From Fenollaria sporofastidiosus (GTDB lineage: Bacteria > Bacillota > Clostridia > Tissierellales > Peptoniphilaceae): a stretch of 64,000 bases of DNA. The number at the start of each line of letters is the position of its first letter. The stretch's first letter is position 1. Under the pieces are notes generated by a model. That model was not told the DNA's origin and did no database searches. It saw nothing but the letters and a program-made list of their open reading frames with translations. Position numbers and translations under genes: made by a program. The stretch is taken from the NCBI RefSeq assembly GCF_943169635.2, contig NZ_OW968186.1:1116001-1180000 (forward strand), in the 5' to 3' direction. Positions 8,697 through 16,452 of this stretch are shown one piece after another.

Positions 8697-8734
8697 ATAG
8701 ACTAAGTATCATGTCGATGCTTAGTCTATTTTTT
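8697..8734. terminator. Bidirectional intrinsic terminator between convergent genes
   Basis: A 14-bp stem with one G-U pair (atagactaagtatc / gatgcttagtctat) and loop atgtc is followed by six T on the plus strand. It serves the plus-strand gene ending at 8688. It overlaps the stop codon of the minus-strand helicase gene ending at 8726, so it lies at the 3' end of both. Confidence 0.88.
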
Positions 8735-10534
8735 AATTTCTTCTATAAATTGGCTTATTTCGTAGTCAGTGTTGTTTCTTTCTTTAAAAGCGCATATGTT
8801 TAGATTCTTCTTCGCTCTAGTCATTCCAACGTAGAATATCCTTCTTTCTTCTTCAAGCTCTACATCGCTTGCGTTGTTTGAACCGGGTATTTCATCATCA
8901 ACTATGTCCACAAGAAAGACGGTGTCAAATTCTAGTCCCTTTGCACCATGTATAGTCGATAGTATAACATTGGATTCGTTCTGACTGTATATCTTATTTC
9001 TTAGCACGTTGAGTCTTAGTTTTAACTCATCCATGCTCTTAGTGTAGAGTGCAATCTCTTTTAGGAAATATATCATGGTAAGAAGCTTGTTAAAGGATTC
9101 GCTCTTGTCTCTACCTTTGCTTCTTAAGTAGCCTCTGTAGTTCATATCATTAACTATATAGTCTATGATGTTTGATGGCTTCATCTTCCTAAGAGCTTTG
9201 AAATCCTTCATTAGCTGCAGTATATAGTCCTTCTTGTAGCTTTGTATAGACTCTGAGCTGTAAAGAGTTTTCAAAACATCAATATCTGTTAATGCATAAA
9301 GCCCATTGATATCATCTTTTGATAGGTAGCCCTTGATCTTGTAGTAAATTTTTCTAAATAGGGCGGCATCGTTCATATTGAGCGAGAAATTATATATGTC
9401 AAAGATGTCATCTATAATCCAATGAGTGAAGAACCTCTCCTTCTTATCATACGATGTAAAGCTTATTAGGTAGCGCTCAAGAAACTCTGCAAGAGGTATT
9501 TGCGAAATGTTGTTTCTATATAAGATTGCTACTGTTTCACTTGCACTCTTTAGATACTTTGCGATGTAGCGGTACTCATCAAGGTCTTTGCCAAAGAGCT
9601 TTATATTGACGGGCGTCTTGTCACTACTCGAAGTGCTAAGCTCTTTTGTATACCTAAGCTTATTGTTTTTTATAAGTCTGTTAGACGCATTAATTATGCT
9701 TGGAGTAGACCTGTAGTTTTCGCTGAGCCTATAAAGCTCGGCACCTTTGTAGTATTTCTCAAAATTTAGTATCCTCTCTGGACAAGCACCTCTAAACTTG
9801 TATATGGACTGGTCGTCATCAGCAACAACAAAAAAATTCTTATCAGTATTTATAAGCTTATCAAGTATCATAAACTGTATAAGTGAGGTGTCTTGACCTT
9901 CATCAAGTAGTATATACTCATACTTGTCTTTGAACTTTGATATTATATGTTTGTCTTTCTCAAGCAAATCGTTCGCCATAATTAACATATCGTCAAAGTC
10001 AATCAAATGTTTTTTCTTCTTATAAGCTTCGAAGTCATCCACAACGACCTTGTATTCAAAAGGTCCATCGGCATCAATATAATCTTCGTTGGTATTTTTG
10101 ATGTAGCCAAGTATGGATTGTATTTGATCTATCTCTTCTTCACTCGGATAAGTCTTAAGCTTTTGTATATATATCTTTCTTAGTATATCTCTCGACCTTG
10201 GCGCATCTTCAACATCGAGCAAGGTGTATTTAGTTTTCTTATATCTTTCATACTCTCTAATTATCTTGTAAGATAGGGCGTGTATAGTTAAGACACTTAC
10301 TTCTTTAGAATAATTATCATCAAGCGCCTCTAGTATCCTTCTTTGCATGTCAAGCTGCTGCGACTTTGCAAATGTTATAGCAAGCACTTTATAAGGGCTT
10401 ACACCCTTTTCTTTTATAAGGTATTTAATGCGGTTAACTATAACTGTAGTCTTACCAGAGCCGGGCACAGCAAGAACTAGTGCAGGTCCACTATCGTGCC
10501 TTGATGCTTTGAGCTGATTAGGATTTAATTTCAT
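8726..10534 (-). CDS. UvrD/PcrA-like superfamily 1 ATP-dependent DNA helicase
   Basis: A 3'-5' DNA helicase of the UvrD/Rep class with all motifs in order. These are the Q motif (LNPNQLKA), I (AVPGSGKTT), Ia (ITFAKSQQLDMQRR), II (LLDEGQD), III (ADDDQSIYKFRG), IV (ENYRSTPSII), V (TIHGAKGLEFDTVF) and VI (RRIFYVGMTRAKK). At 602 residues it is shorter than PcrA/UvrD (about 720) and lacks their basic C-terminal tail. It is probably a UvrD paralogue rather than the housekeeping helicase, so no symbol is given. It stands alone on the minus strand between two plus-strand operons, with a weak -10 (10550-10555). Confidence 0.93.
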   Translation of the reverse strand: MKLNPNQLKASRHDSGPALVLAVPGSGKTTVIVNRIKYLIKEKGVSPYKVLAITFAKSQQLDMQRRILEALDDNYSKEVSVLTIHALSYKIIREYERYKKTKYTLLDVEDAPRSRDILRKIYIQKLKTYPSEEEIDQIQSILGYIKNTNEDYIDADGPFEYKVVVDDFEAYKKKKHLIDFDDMLIMANDLLEKDKHIISKFKDKYEYILLDEGQDTSLIQFMILDKLINTDKNFFVVADDDQSIYKFRGACPERILNFEKYYKGAELYRLSENYRSTPSIINASNRLIKNNKLRYTKELSTSSSDKTPVNIKLFGKDLDEYRYIAKYLKSASETVAILYRNNISQIPLAEFLERYLISFTSYDKKERFFTHWIIDDIFDIYNFSLNMNDAALFRKIYYKIKGYLSKDDINGLYALTDIDVLKTLYSSESIQSYKKDYILQLMKDFKALRKMKPSNIIDYIVNDMNYRGYLRSKGRDKSESFNKLLTMIYFLKEIALYTKSMDELKLRLNVLRNKIYSQNESNVILSTIHGAKGLEFDTVFLVDIVDDEIPGSNNASDVELEEERRIFYVGMTRAKKNLNICAFKERNNTDYEISQFIEEIKK

Positions 10535-10549
10535 TTAATCACCATAGCT

Positions 10550-10578
10550 ATTATATAACAAAACTTGAGAAAAATAAA
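10550..10578 (-). promoter_or_regulatory. Possible promoter for the UvrD-like helicase
   Basis: On the minus strand a perfect TATAAT (10555-10550) sits 15 bases upstream of the ATG, with a poor -35 (TTTATT, 10578-10573) at 17-nt spacing. The short leader has only a modest ribosome site (ggtga). Confidence 0.4.
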
Positions 10579-10581
10579 GGT

Positions 10582-10610
10582 TTGCTAAGTACTTACACTT
10601 GTGGTATAAT
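10582..10610 (+). promoter_or_regulatory. Promoter for the nitroreductase-transaldolase-glpX-rho operon
   Basis: TTGCTA (10582-10587), a 17-nt spacer, and TATAAT (10605-10610) preceded by TGG, giving an extended -10. It lies about 57 bases upstream of the first gene. Confidence 0.75.
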
Positions 10611-10666
10611 ATAGGCGTAGTTCAAATTTTTATTTTACATATTATTTTTTAAGGGGGAGATACATT

Positions 10667-11470
10667 TTGTTAATGAATAATTTTCTTAAATCAAGAAAAT
10701 CAGTTAGAGATTTTAAGCTTAAAGATCTAAGCGATGACACTTTAATCAAAATAAAACAACTTTGCAGCGAAGTTTCTAAAGAAGATGGACAAAGCTCTGT
10801 AAGTTTTAATCTAATTAAGGACGGCAAGAGAGTTTATGAAGCTTTAGATGGTATCGCTGGTTACTCAGGCGTTATGATTAAGTCGCCACACTATATAGTG
10901 ATTAACAGAACAGACGATTCTAGTAAATCAATGATGCTTCAAAGCTACTACACTGAAAGTCTTATTACAAAGCTACATAGCTTAGACATCGCAACATGCT
11001 GGGTTGGACTATTTGGCGCATCTGAAGACAAGAAAAGAGAAGTTTTCGATATGTACGCAAACAACTTAGACTTTGTTTTAGCAATCGGTTATGAAAAACC
11101 ATCAAACCCATTTGACCTAGACCAATATTCTGAAAGAAAAGCTGTTGAAGAGCTTGTATTTGACGGCAGCTTAAAAAATCATATGAGCATAGAGATGCTT
11201 GAGAACTTAGGCTTAGACGAAGTATTCTACTATGCAAGATTTGCACCATCAACATCAAACCGTCAACCTTGGAGATTCGTAATCAAGGGAAGTTATGTTG
11301 AATTATATATTGAAGATAATAATGGCAAGCCATCTTATGTTGATGCAGGCATTATGATGTACTACTTAAGAAGTATGCTTTTAATGAGAAATGATAATAA
11401 CATGTGGGAACTAATTGACGATGGTGAATTAGTTGACGGCTACAGATTGATAGCAAAGATTAAGCTATAG
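10667..11470 (+). CDS. Nitroreductase-family flavoprotein
   Basis: An FMN-dependent nitroreductase-fold protein of 267 residues. The N-terminal SRKSVRDFK is the typical FMN-binding opening, and APSTSNRQPWRF near residue 198 is the second family hallmark, here late in the chain. The two hallmarks at opposite ends match the putative TM-nitroreductase group, in which one chain contains two half-folds. Substrate unknown. The TTG at 10667 is chosen over the ATG at 10673 because the purine-rich site agggggaga (10652-10660) is 6 nt from the TTG but 12 from the ATG. First gene of a four-gene operon; stop and the next ribosome site overlap (taggagg). Confidence 0.88.
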   Translation: MLMNNFLKSRKSVRDFKLKDLSDDTLIKIKQLCSEVSKEDGQSSVSFNLIKDGKRVYEALDGIAGYSGVMIKSPHYIVINRTDDSSKSMMLQSYYTESLITKLHSLDIATCWVGLFGASEDKKREVFDMYANNLDFVLAIGYEKPSNPFDLDQYSERKAVEELVFDGSLKNHMSIEMLENLGLDEVFYYARFAPSTSNRQPWRFVIKGSYVELYIEDNNGKPSYVDAGIMMYYLRSMLLMRNDNNMWELIDDGELVDGYRLIAKIKL

Positions 11471-11478
11471 GAGGAACT

Positions 11479-12120
11479 ATGAAACTATTTATTGATACAG
11501 CTAATGTTGATGAAATTAAAGAGATTGCTAAGTGGGGAGTAGTAGACGGAGTTACTACAAACCCAAGCCTTATCGCTAAAGAAAAGAGAGACTTCAAAGA
11601 AGTTGTTACTGAGATAACAGGTATTGTAGATGGACCTATATCTGCAGAAGTTGTTTCACTTAAGCATGACGAGATGGTAGAAGAAGCAAAAGAGCTTGCT
11701 AAGATCCACAAAAACATCATTATAAAGGTGCCAATGACTGAAGAAGGACTTATCGCAGTTAAAGAACTTCACGCTATGGGCATTAAAACAAATGTAACAC
11801 TTATCTTTACATCAACACAAGCACTTCTTGCTGCAAAGGCAGGAGCAAGCTATGTAAGCCCATTCTTAGGTAGACTTGACGACATCTCTACAGATGGACT
11901 TAATTTAATCGAAGAAATCATGGATATCTTTGGAAACTACGATTATGACACAGAAGTCATAGCTGCGTCTATAAGACATTCAATGCATGTTGTTGAATGC
12001 GCAAGACTTGGATGCGACATCGCAACTATTCCATACAAGGTATTCAAGCAAATGCTTCATCACCCACTAACTGACAGTGGTATAGAAAAATTCTTGAAGG
12101 ATTGGGAAAGTGTAAAATAG
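11479..12120 (+). CDS. tal: Small-type transaldolase (TalC/FSA family)
   Basis: A class I aldolase of 213 residues that forms a Schiff base through the lysine in IIIKVPMT (Lys83). Opening MKLFIDTANVDEIKE and VDGVTTNPSLIAKE are diagnostic for the small transaldolase/fructose-6-phosphate aldolase family. Two residues separate the activities in characterised members. This protein has Glu57 (SAEVV) and Phe129 (YVSPF), as in transaldolases, not the Gln/Tyr of E. coli FsaA. It is therefore more likely a transaldolase linking glycolysis to pentose phosphates. Strong ribosome site aggagg. The downstream glpX makes sense in the same pathway. Confidence 0.93.
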   Translation: MKLFIDTANVDEIKEIAKWGVVDGVTTNPSLIAKEKRDFKEVVTEITGIVDGPISAEVVSLKHDEMVEEAKELAKIHKNIIIKVPMTEEGLIAVKELHAMGIKTNVTLIFTSTQALLAAKAGASYVSPFLGRLDDISTDGLNLIEEIMDIFGNYDYDTEVIAASIRHSMHVVECARLGCDIATIPYKVFKQMLHHPLTDSGIEKFLKDWESVK

Positions 12121-12130
12121 GAGAGATACA

Positions 12131-13099
12131 ATGGATAGAAATTTAGTAATGAACTTAGCAAGAGTCACTGAAGCAGCTGCATTAAGCTCAGCCCCTTGGT
12201 TAGGTAGAGGCGAAAAAAACGCTGCTGACGGAGCTGCAGTTGAAGCAATGAGAAGGATGTTTGATACTGTTGACATAGACGGTACTGTAGTTATAGGTGA
12301 GGGCGAGATTGACGAAGCACCTATGTTATATATTGGAGAGAAAATTGGTAATCATGAGGACGGAGCCCTTAAGGTTGATATCGCAGTTGATCCACTTGAT
12401 GGAACAAACTCCATCGCCAATGGTATGCCAAATGCTATATCGGTAGTAGCTGTTGCACCTAAAGGATGCCTTCTACACGCTCCTGATATGTATATGAATA
12501 AAATTGCTGTTGGACCAAAGGCAAAGGGTGTTGTTGACATCGAAAAGTCTGTTACAGAAAACCTAAAAGCAGTTGCAAAGGCACTTAACAAAGAAGTATC
12601 GGAAACTACTGTTGTTATGTTAAATAGACCAAGACACGATGCTATTGTTAAAGAGCTTAGAGCAAATGGCGCTAGAATAAAATTTATAAACGATGGCGAC
12701 GTTATCGCAGCTATACAAACTTGCTTTGAAGACACTAACGTTGACATGCTACTTGGTAGTGGCGGTGCACCTGAAGGGGTTCTAGCTGCTGCAGCACTTA
12801 AGTGTATGGGAGGAGAAATGCAAGGCAAGCTTCTTCCAAAGGACGAAAAGGAAAGAGAAAGATGCATTAAGATGGGCATCAACCCTGACAAAGTGCTTCA
12901 CCTTGACGACCTTGTTAAAGGAGATGAAATCGCTTTCTCAGCAACTGGTGTATCACACGGCGAACTTCTTGACGGAGTTAAATTTATCAAGAAGAATGTA
13001 TGTGAAACAGAAACACTAGTACTAAGAGCTGAGACAGGCACTATAAGATTCATTAAAGCAACTCATATACTAGATAAAAAACCGGAGTACGCTAAATGA
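12131..13099 (+). CDS. glpX: Fructose-1,6-bisphosphatase class II
   Basis: Hydrolyses fructose 1,6-bisphosphate to fructose 6-phosphate, with divalent metal. The metal/phosphate motif DPLDGTNSIANGMPNAIS is the class II signature. GEGEIDEAPMLYIGE supplies further metal ligands, and GSGGAPEGVLAAAAL is the conserved glycine loop. At 322 residues it is full length. Start at 12131 after aggagag. It follows transaldolase by 10 nt and its stop overlaps the rho start (ATGA), so all three are translated from one message. The transaldolase/glpX/rho order is common in Firmicutes. Confidence 0.96.
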   Translation: MDRNLVMNLARVTEAAALSSAPWLGRGEKNAADGAAVEAMRRMFDTVDIDGTVVIGEGEIDEAPMLYIGEKIGNHEDGALKVDIAVDPLDGTNSIANGMPNAISVVAVAPKGCLLHAPDMYMNKIAVGPKAKGVVDIEKSVTENLKAVAKALNKEVSETTVVMLNRPRHDAIVKELRANGARIKFINDGDVIAAIQTCFEDTNVDMLLGSGGAPEGVLAAAALKCMGGEMQGKLLPKDEKERERCIKMGINPDKVLHLDDLVKGDEIAFSATGVSHGELLDGVKFIKKNVCETETLVLRAETGTIRFIKATHILDKKPEYAK

Positions 13100-14505
13100 T
13101 TGTAGATAATCACTTAGATGATTATAAATTAGTAGAGCTGCAAGATTTTGCAAAGAGATACGGACTTAAAAACTTTACTAAACTTAAAAAGCTTGAGCTT
13201 ATTGAATATATACTAAAGAGCATCCGCACTAATCAAGATGAGGATGCTTTTCAGTCGTGTAAGGACTTAGATGATTTTCTTAAAAAGGCCAAGAGCGCAT
13301 CAAGTAAAAAAGCAAGCAAAGATAAAAAGGACGAAAAGAACATAAAGTCAGCACCTAATACCATAGACGGCATAGAGACTGTTCCTGCTAATGGCATCTT
13401 GGAGATATTGCCTGATGGCTTTGGCTTCTTAAGACGCGAAAATTATTCGCAAAGCGATCATGATTACTACGTCTCGCCAACATATATAAAGAAGTTTCAT
13501 CTTAGACAAGGCGATGAGATTACAGGAGTAGTCAGAAAGAAAGACGAAGCAAACGAGGAGAACACAAGAAACGCCATAGTCTACATCAACAAGGTTAATG
13601 GTGACAGCTTAGATGTATGCTTTAAAAGAGCAGACTTTGATGAGCTAGTCCCTGAATATCCAGATAAGCTTATTAAGCTGGAGACTACCAAGGACGAAGT
13701 ATCGACAAGGTTTATAGATCTAATCTCACCTATAGGCAAGGGACAAAGAGGCCTTATCGTTGCTCCTCCAAAGGCAGGTAAGACTACACTTATTAAGAAG
13801 ATAGCTAACGCCATTAACATAAATCATCCAGAGATTAAGCTTATAGTTCTGCTTATAGATGAAAGGCCTGAAGAAGTTACAGACCTAAAGAGATCTATCA
13901 ATGGCGATATCATATACTCAACTTTTGATGACGACCTTGAGAACCATATCAAGGTTTCACAAATGACGCTTGAAAGAGCCAAGAGGTTAGTTGAACACAA
14001 AAAGGATGTTGTCATACTTCTTGATAGTATCACAAGACTTGCAAGAGCATACAACATGACTATAGCACCGACTGGCAGGTCATTATCGGGCGGCTTGGAT
14101 CCAGGAGCTTTGTTTGGACCAAAGAAATTCTTCGGAGCTGCGAGAAACTTTAAAGACGCTGGCAGCTTAACCATACTTGCGACTGCACTTATCGATACAG
14201 GCTCAAGGATGGATCAAGTTATATACGAAGAGTTCAAAGGCACTGGCAACATGGAGCTCTACCTTGATAGAGAATTATCGAACATGAGACTCTTCCCAGC
14301 CATCGACATATTAAACTCGGGCACTAGGAAGGACGAACTCTTACTTGATGAAAAGACTCTAAACATACAAAGGAAGTTCAGAGTGATGATGAAGAACAAT
14401 GGCAATGAATATGCTGTTGAGTTCTTGCGTAAGTTTATGACTAACACTTCGTCTAATAAGGAGCTTGTTGACAGTTTAGACAAAGCACTTATTAAGAGTG
14501 AATAA
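13096..14505 (+). CDS. rho: Transcription termination factor Rho
   Basis: Hexameric RNA helicase that ends transcription. Residues 1-50 are the Rho_N helical domain. A charged Lys/Ser linker follows, then the cold-shock-type RNA-binding domain (GILEILPDGFGFLR). The ATPase has Walker A APPKAGKTTL (from about residue 223), Walker B VVILLDS, the Q-loop region and the R-loop GGLDPGALFGPKKFFGAARN. Length 469 is normal for Firmicutes. It overlaps glpX by 4 nt. No rpmE (L31) gene follows, although that pairing is common elsewhere; the next transcription unit starts immediately after with its own promoter. Confidence 0.97.
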   Translation: MIVDNHLDDYKLVELQDFAKRYGLKNFTKLKKLELIEYILKSIRTNQDEDAFQSCKDLDDFLKKAKSASSKKASKDKKDEKNIKSAPNTIDGIETVPANGILEILPDGFGFLRRENYSQSDHDYYVSPTYIKKFHLRQGDEITGVVRKKDEANEENTRNAIVYINKVNGDSLDVCFKRADFDELVPEYPDKLIKLETTKDEVSTRFIDLISPIGKGQRGLIVAPPKAGKTTLIKKIANAININHPEIKLIVLLIDERPEEVTDLKRSINGDIIYSTFDDDLENHIKVSQMTLERAKRLVEHKKDVVILLDSITRLARAYNMTIAPTGRSLSGGLDPGALFGPKKFFGAARNFKDAGSLTILATALIDTGSRMDQVIYEEFKGTGNMELYLDRELSNMRLFPAIDILNSGTRKDELLLDEKTLNIQRKFRVMMKNNGNEYAVEFLRKFMTNTSSNKELVDSLDKALIKSE

Positions 14506-14518
14506 TTTTATAAAAGAC

Positions 14519-14547
14519 TTGAAAATAGTCTTCTTATATGATATAAT
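14519..14547 (+). promoter_or_regulatory. Promoter of the rimP-nusA-infB operon
   Basis: TTGAAA (14519-14524), a 17-nt spacer, and TATAAT (14542-14547) preceded by TGA (extended -10). It starts 14 bases after the rho stop. Expected start of transcription is near 14554, giving a leader of about 60 nt. Confidence 0.85.
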
Positions 14548-14570
14548 AAACAAGGTAATATTTTGCATTG

Positions 14571-14590
14571 AAGAGTGGCTCGCCACTCTT
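14571..14590 (+). other. Leader hairpin upstream of rimP
   Basis: A perfect 8-bp stem (aagagtgg / ccactctt) with a ctcg tetraloop is followed by tattttat. It lies downstream of the promoter, inside the 5' leader. It could be a weak attenuator of the operon or a late terminator for rho read-through; the sequence does not decide. Confidence 0.6.
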
Positions 14591-14614
14591 TATTTTATAA
14601 GAGGGGTGAGATAT

Positions 14615-15064
14615 ATGAATTATAAAAGTTTAATTGAGAAGCTTAAGCTTAAGATAGATGGAGTGCTTAAAGATATGAACGCAGAGCTTGTCGACCTTGA
14701 GATACTAAGACATAAGGACGAGATGACGGTATCTGTGTACGTATACAAGAAGGACGGCCTTGATATAGACCTACTTCAAAGCGTAACTGAGAGATTAAAT
14801 CCAATATTTGATGTTGTAAGCGAATTAAAAGATAAGTATTACTTAGAAGTGTCGTCTCCTGGACTTGATAGACCCATCAAAACAGATGATGACTTTAGAA
14901 GGAATATGGACATGAAACTCGATGCAAAACTTAAGAACAAAGAAAAGCATACAGGAGTGCTAAAGAAGTATGATTTAGAGACATTCACACTTGATTGTGA
15001 TGGAAAACTTATTAGTATAAAGAGGTCTGATGTAAAGATGCTTACACAGGCAATAGAATTTTAG
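14615..15064 (+). CDS. rimP: Ribosome maturation factor RimP
   Basis: Needed for 30S subunit maturation. A 149-residue protein with the RimP pattern: N-terminal alpha/beta domain (LVDLEILRHKDEMTVSVYVYK), the hallmark YYLEVSSPGLDRPI, and the C-terminal SH3-like domain ending in DVKMLTQAIEF. The ATG at 14615 has gaggggtga 4-5 nt upstream. The longer frame from 14498 would include the promoter and leader hairpin and is rejected. First gene of the conserved rimP-nusA-infB operon. Confidence 0.95.
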   Translation: MNYKSLIEKLKLKIDGVLKDMNAELVDLEILRHKDEMTVSVYVYKKDGLDIDLLQSVTERLNPIFDVVSELKDKYYLEVSSPGLDRPIKTDDDFRRNMDMKLDAKLKNKEKHTGVLKKYDLETFTLDCDGKLISIKRSDVKMLTQAIEF

Positions 15065-15073
15065 GGGGTTATG

Positions 15074-16201
15074 ATGAACAAAGAGTTTATAGACGCTTTA
15101 GATGAATTAGAAAAAAGTAAAGGTATATCTAAAGAAGTTATTTTTGATGCACTAGAGACTGCACTAGTTTCTAGTTTTAGAAAGAATTTTCAAACTGAAC
15201 AAAATGTTTTAGTCGACATCAATAGAGAGACCGGAGATATTAAACTTTATTCACAAAAGACTGTAGTTGATGAAGTGGAAGACGATGTTAACGAAATATC
15301 GCTTGAAGATGCAAAGAAGATTAGTTCAAAGTACAAGGTGGGAGACACTGTAAATTTTGAAGAAGCTCCAAAGGAATACGGAAGAATCGCTGCTCAAACA
15401 GCTAAACAAGTTGTAATACAAAAAATTAAAGATGCTGAGAGAGAAAAGATTCACGACGAGTTCATAGTGAGAAAAGGCGAAATTATTACTGGACAAATAC
15501 AAAGAATATCAAACAAAAACATCTTCATAGATATGGGCAAGGTAGAAGGTATAATCCCTCCTACAGAGCAAATTCCAAACGAAGTATATAAGATGGGAGA
15601 CAGACTAAAGCTTGTTATATCTGAAATTAGAAAGACAAGCAAGGGACCACAAATAGTTCTATCTAGATCAAAAGCCTTACTTGTTAGAAGACTTTTCGAG
15701 CTTGAAGTTCCTGAAATAACAGAAGGACTTATAGGTATCTACTCAATATCCAGAGAAGCAGGCTCAAGATCAAAGATTGCTGTCTACACAAATGACGAGA
15801 GTGTCGATCCGCTAGGAGCTTGCGTTGGACAAAAGGGCCAAAGAGTAAACTCTATAGTTGAAGAGCTTAATGGAGAGAAGATAGATATAATAATCTACGA
15901 TGAGAATCCAGAGGTATTTATTAAGAACGCACTATCGCCAGCAGATGTTGTTAGCTGCGAAATTAATGAAGAAGAGAAGTCAGCTATCGCCATAGTACCA
16001 AACTCACAAATCAGCTTGGCTATAGGTAAGCAAGGACAAAATGTTAGACTTGCTGCTAGACTAACAACTTGGAAGATAGACATACATCCTGAAGATCCAG
16101 ACAGCTTCACTGGCCCAATGAGCGAGCCATACTACGACAGCGACAATCAAGAGATATTAAATGATTCTTTAATAGATTTATTCAAAGATGACGAAGCATA
16201 A
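15074..16201 (+). CDS. nusA: Transcription elongation/termination factor NusA
   Basis: Binds RNA polymerase and modulates pausing, termination and antitermination. The N-terminal domain opens with NKEFIDALDELEKSKGI. It is followed by S1 (KGEIITGQIQRISNKNIFIDMG) and two KH domains (DPLGACVGQKGQRV and VPNSQISLAIGKQGQNVRLA). Length 375 is typical of Firmicutes, without the acidic repeats of enterobacteria. Two ATGs are in tandem; 15074 is chosen because agggggtt at 15063-15070 is too close to 15071. It overlaps rnpM by 14 nt. Confidence 0.96.
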   Translation: MNKEFIDALDELEKSKGISKEVIFDALETALVSSFRKNFQTEQNVLVDINRETGDIKLYSQKTVVDEVEDDVNEISLEDAKKISSKYKVGDTVNFEEAPKEYGRIAAQTAKQVVIQKIKDAEREKIHDEFIVRKGEIITGQIQRISNKNIFIDMGKVEGIIPPTEQIPNEVYKMGDRLKLVISEIRKTSKGPQIVLSRSKALLVRRLFELEVPEITEGLIGIYSISREAGSRSKIAVYTNDESVDPLGACVGQKGQRVNSIVEELNGEKIDIIIYDENPEVFIKNALSPADVVSCEINEEEKSAIAIVPNSQISLAIGKQGQNVRLAARLTTWKIDIHPEDPDSFTGPMSEPYYDSDNQEILNDSLIDLFKDDEA

Positions 16202-16448
16202 TACTTTTGAGAGAAAATGCGTTGCGTGTAGATCATTTCACAACAAGTATGAGATGATAAGACTTGCAAAAACAGATGAAGGCGTTTTTATTGACAAGAA
16301 TCAAAGGATGCAAGGACGCGGAACATATGTATGCAATAACGAAGAATGTATTAAAACTGCACTAGAGAAGAACTTATTTAAGAAGTCTTTAAAGTGCAAT
16401 ATAGATAATGAAACCCTAGAGGAGCTTAGAAATGTAAAGAAGGAGTGA
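16188..16448 (+). CDS. rnpM: YlxR/RnpM family RNA-binding protein
   Basis: A small 86-residue protein of the YlxR (DUF448) family. The signature ERKCVACR, RLAKT and GRGTYVCNNEECI is complete. In Bacillus subtilis YlxR binds RNase P and modulates its activity. It starts inside the end of nusA with no good ribosome site, so it probably depends on coupled translation. The usual next gene, ylxQ (an L7Ae-like protein), is absent: infB starts 5 nt after this stop. Confidence 0.92.
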   Translation: MTKHNTFERKCVACRSFHNKYEMIRLAKTDEGVFIDKNQRMQGRGTYVCNNEECIKTALEKNLFKKSLKCNIDNETLEELRNVKKE

Positions 16449-16452
16449 TTAT

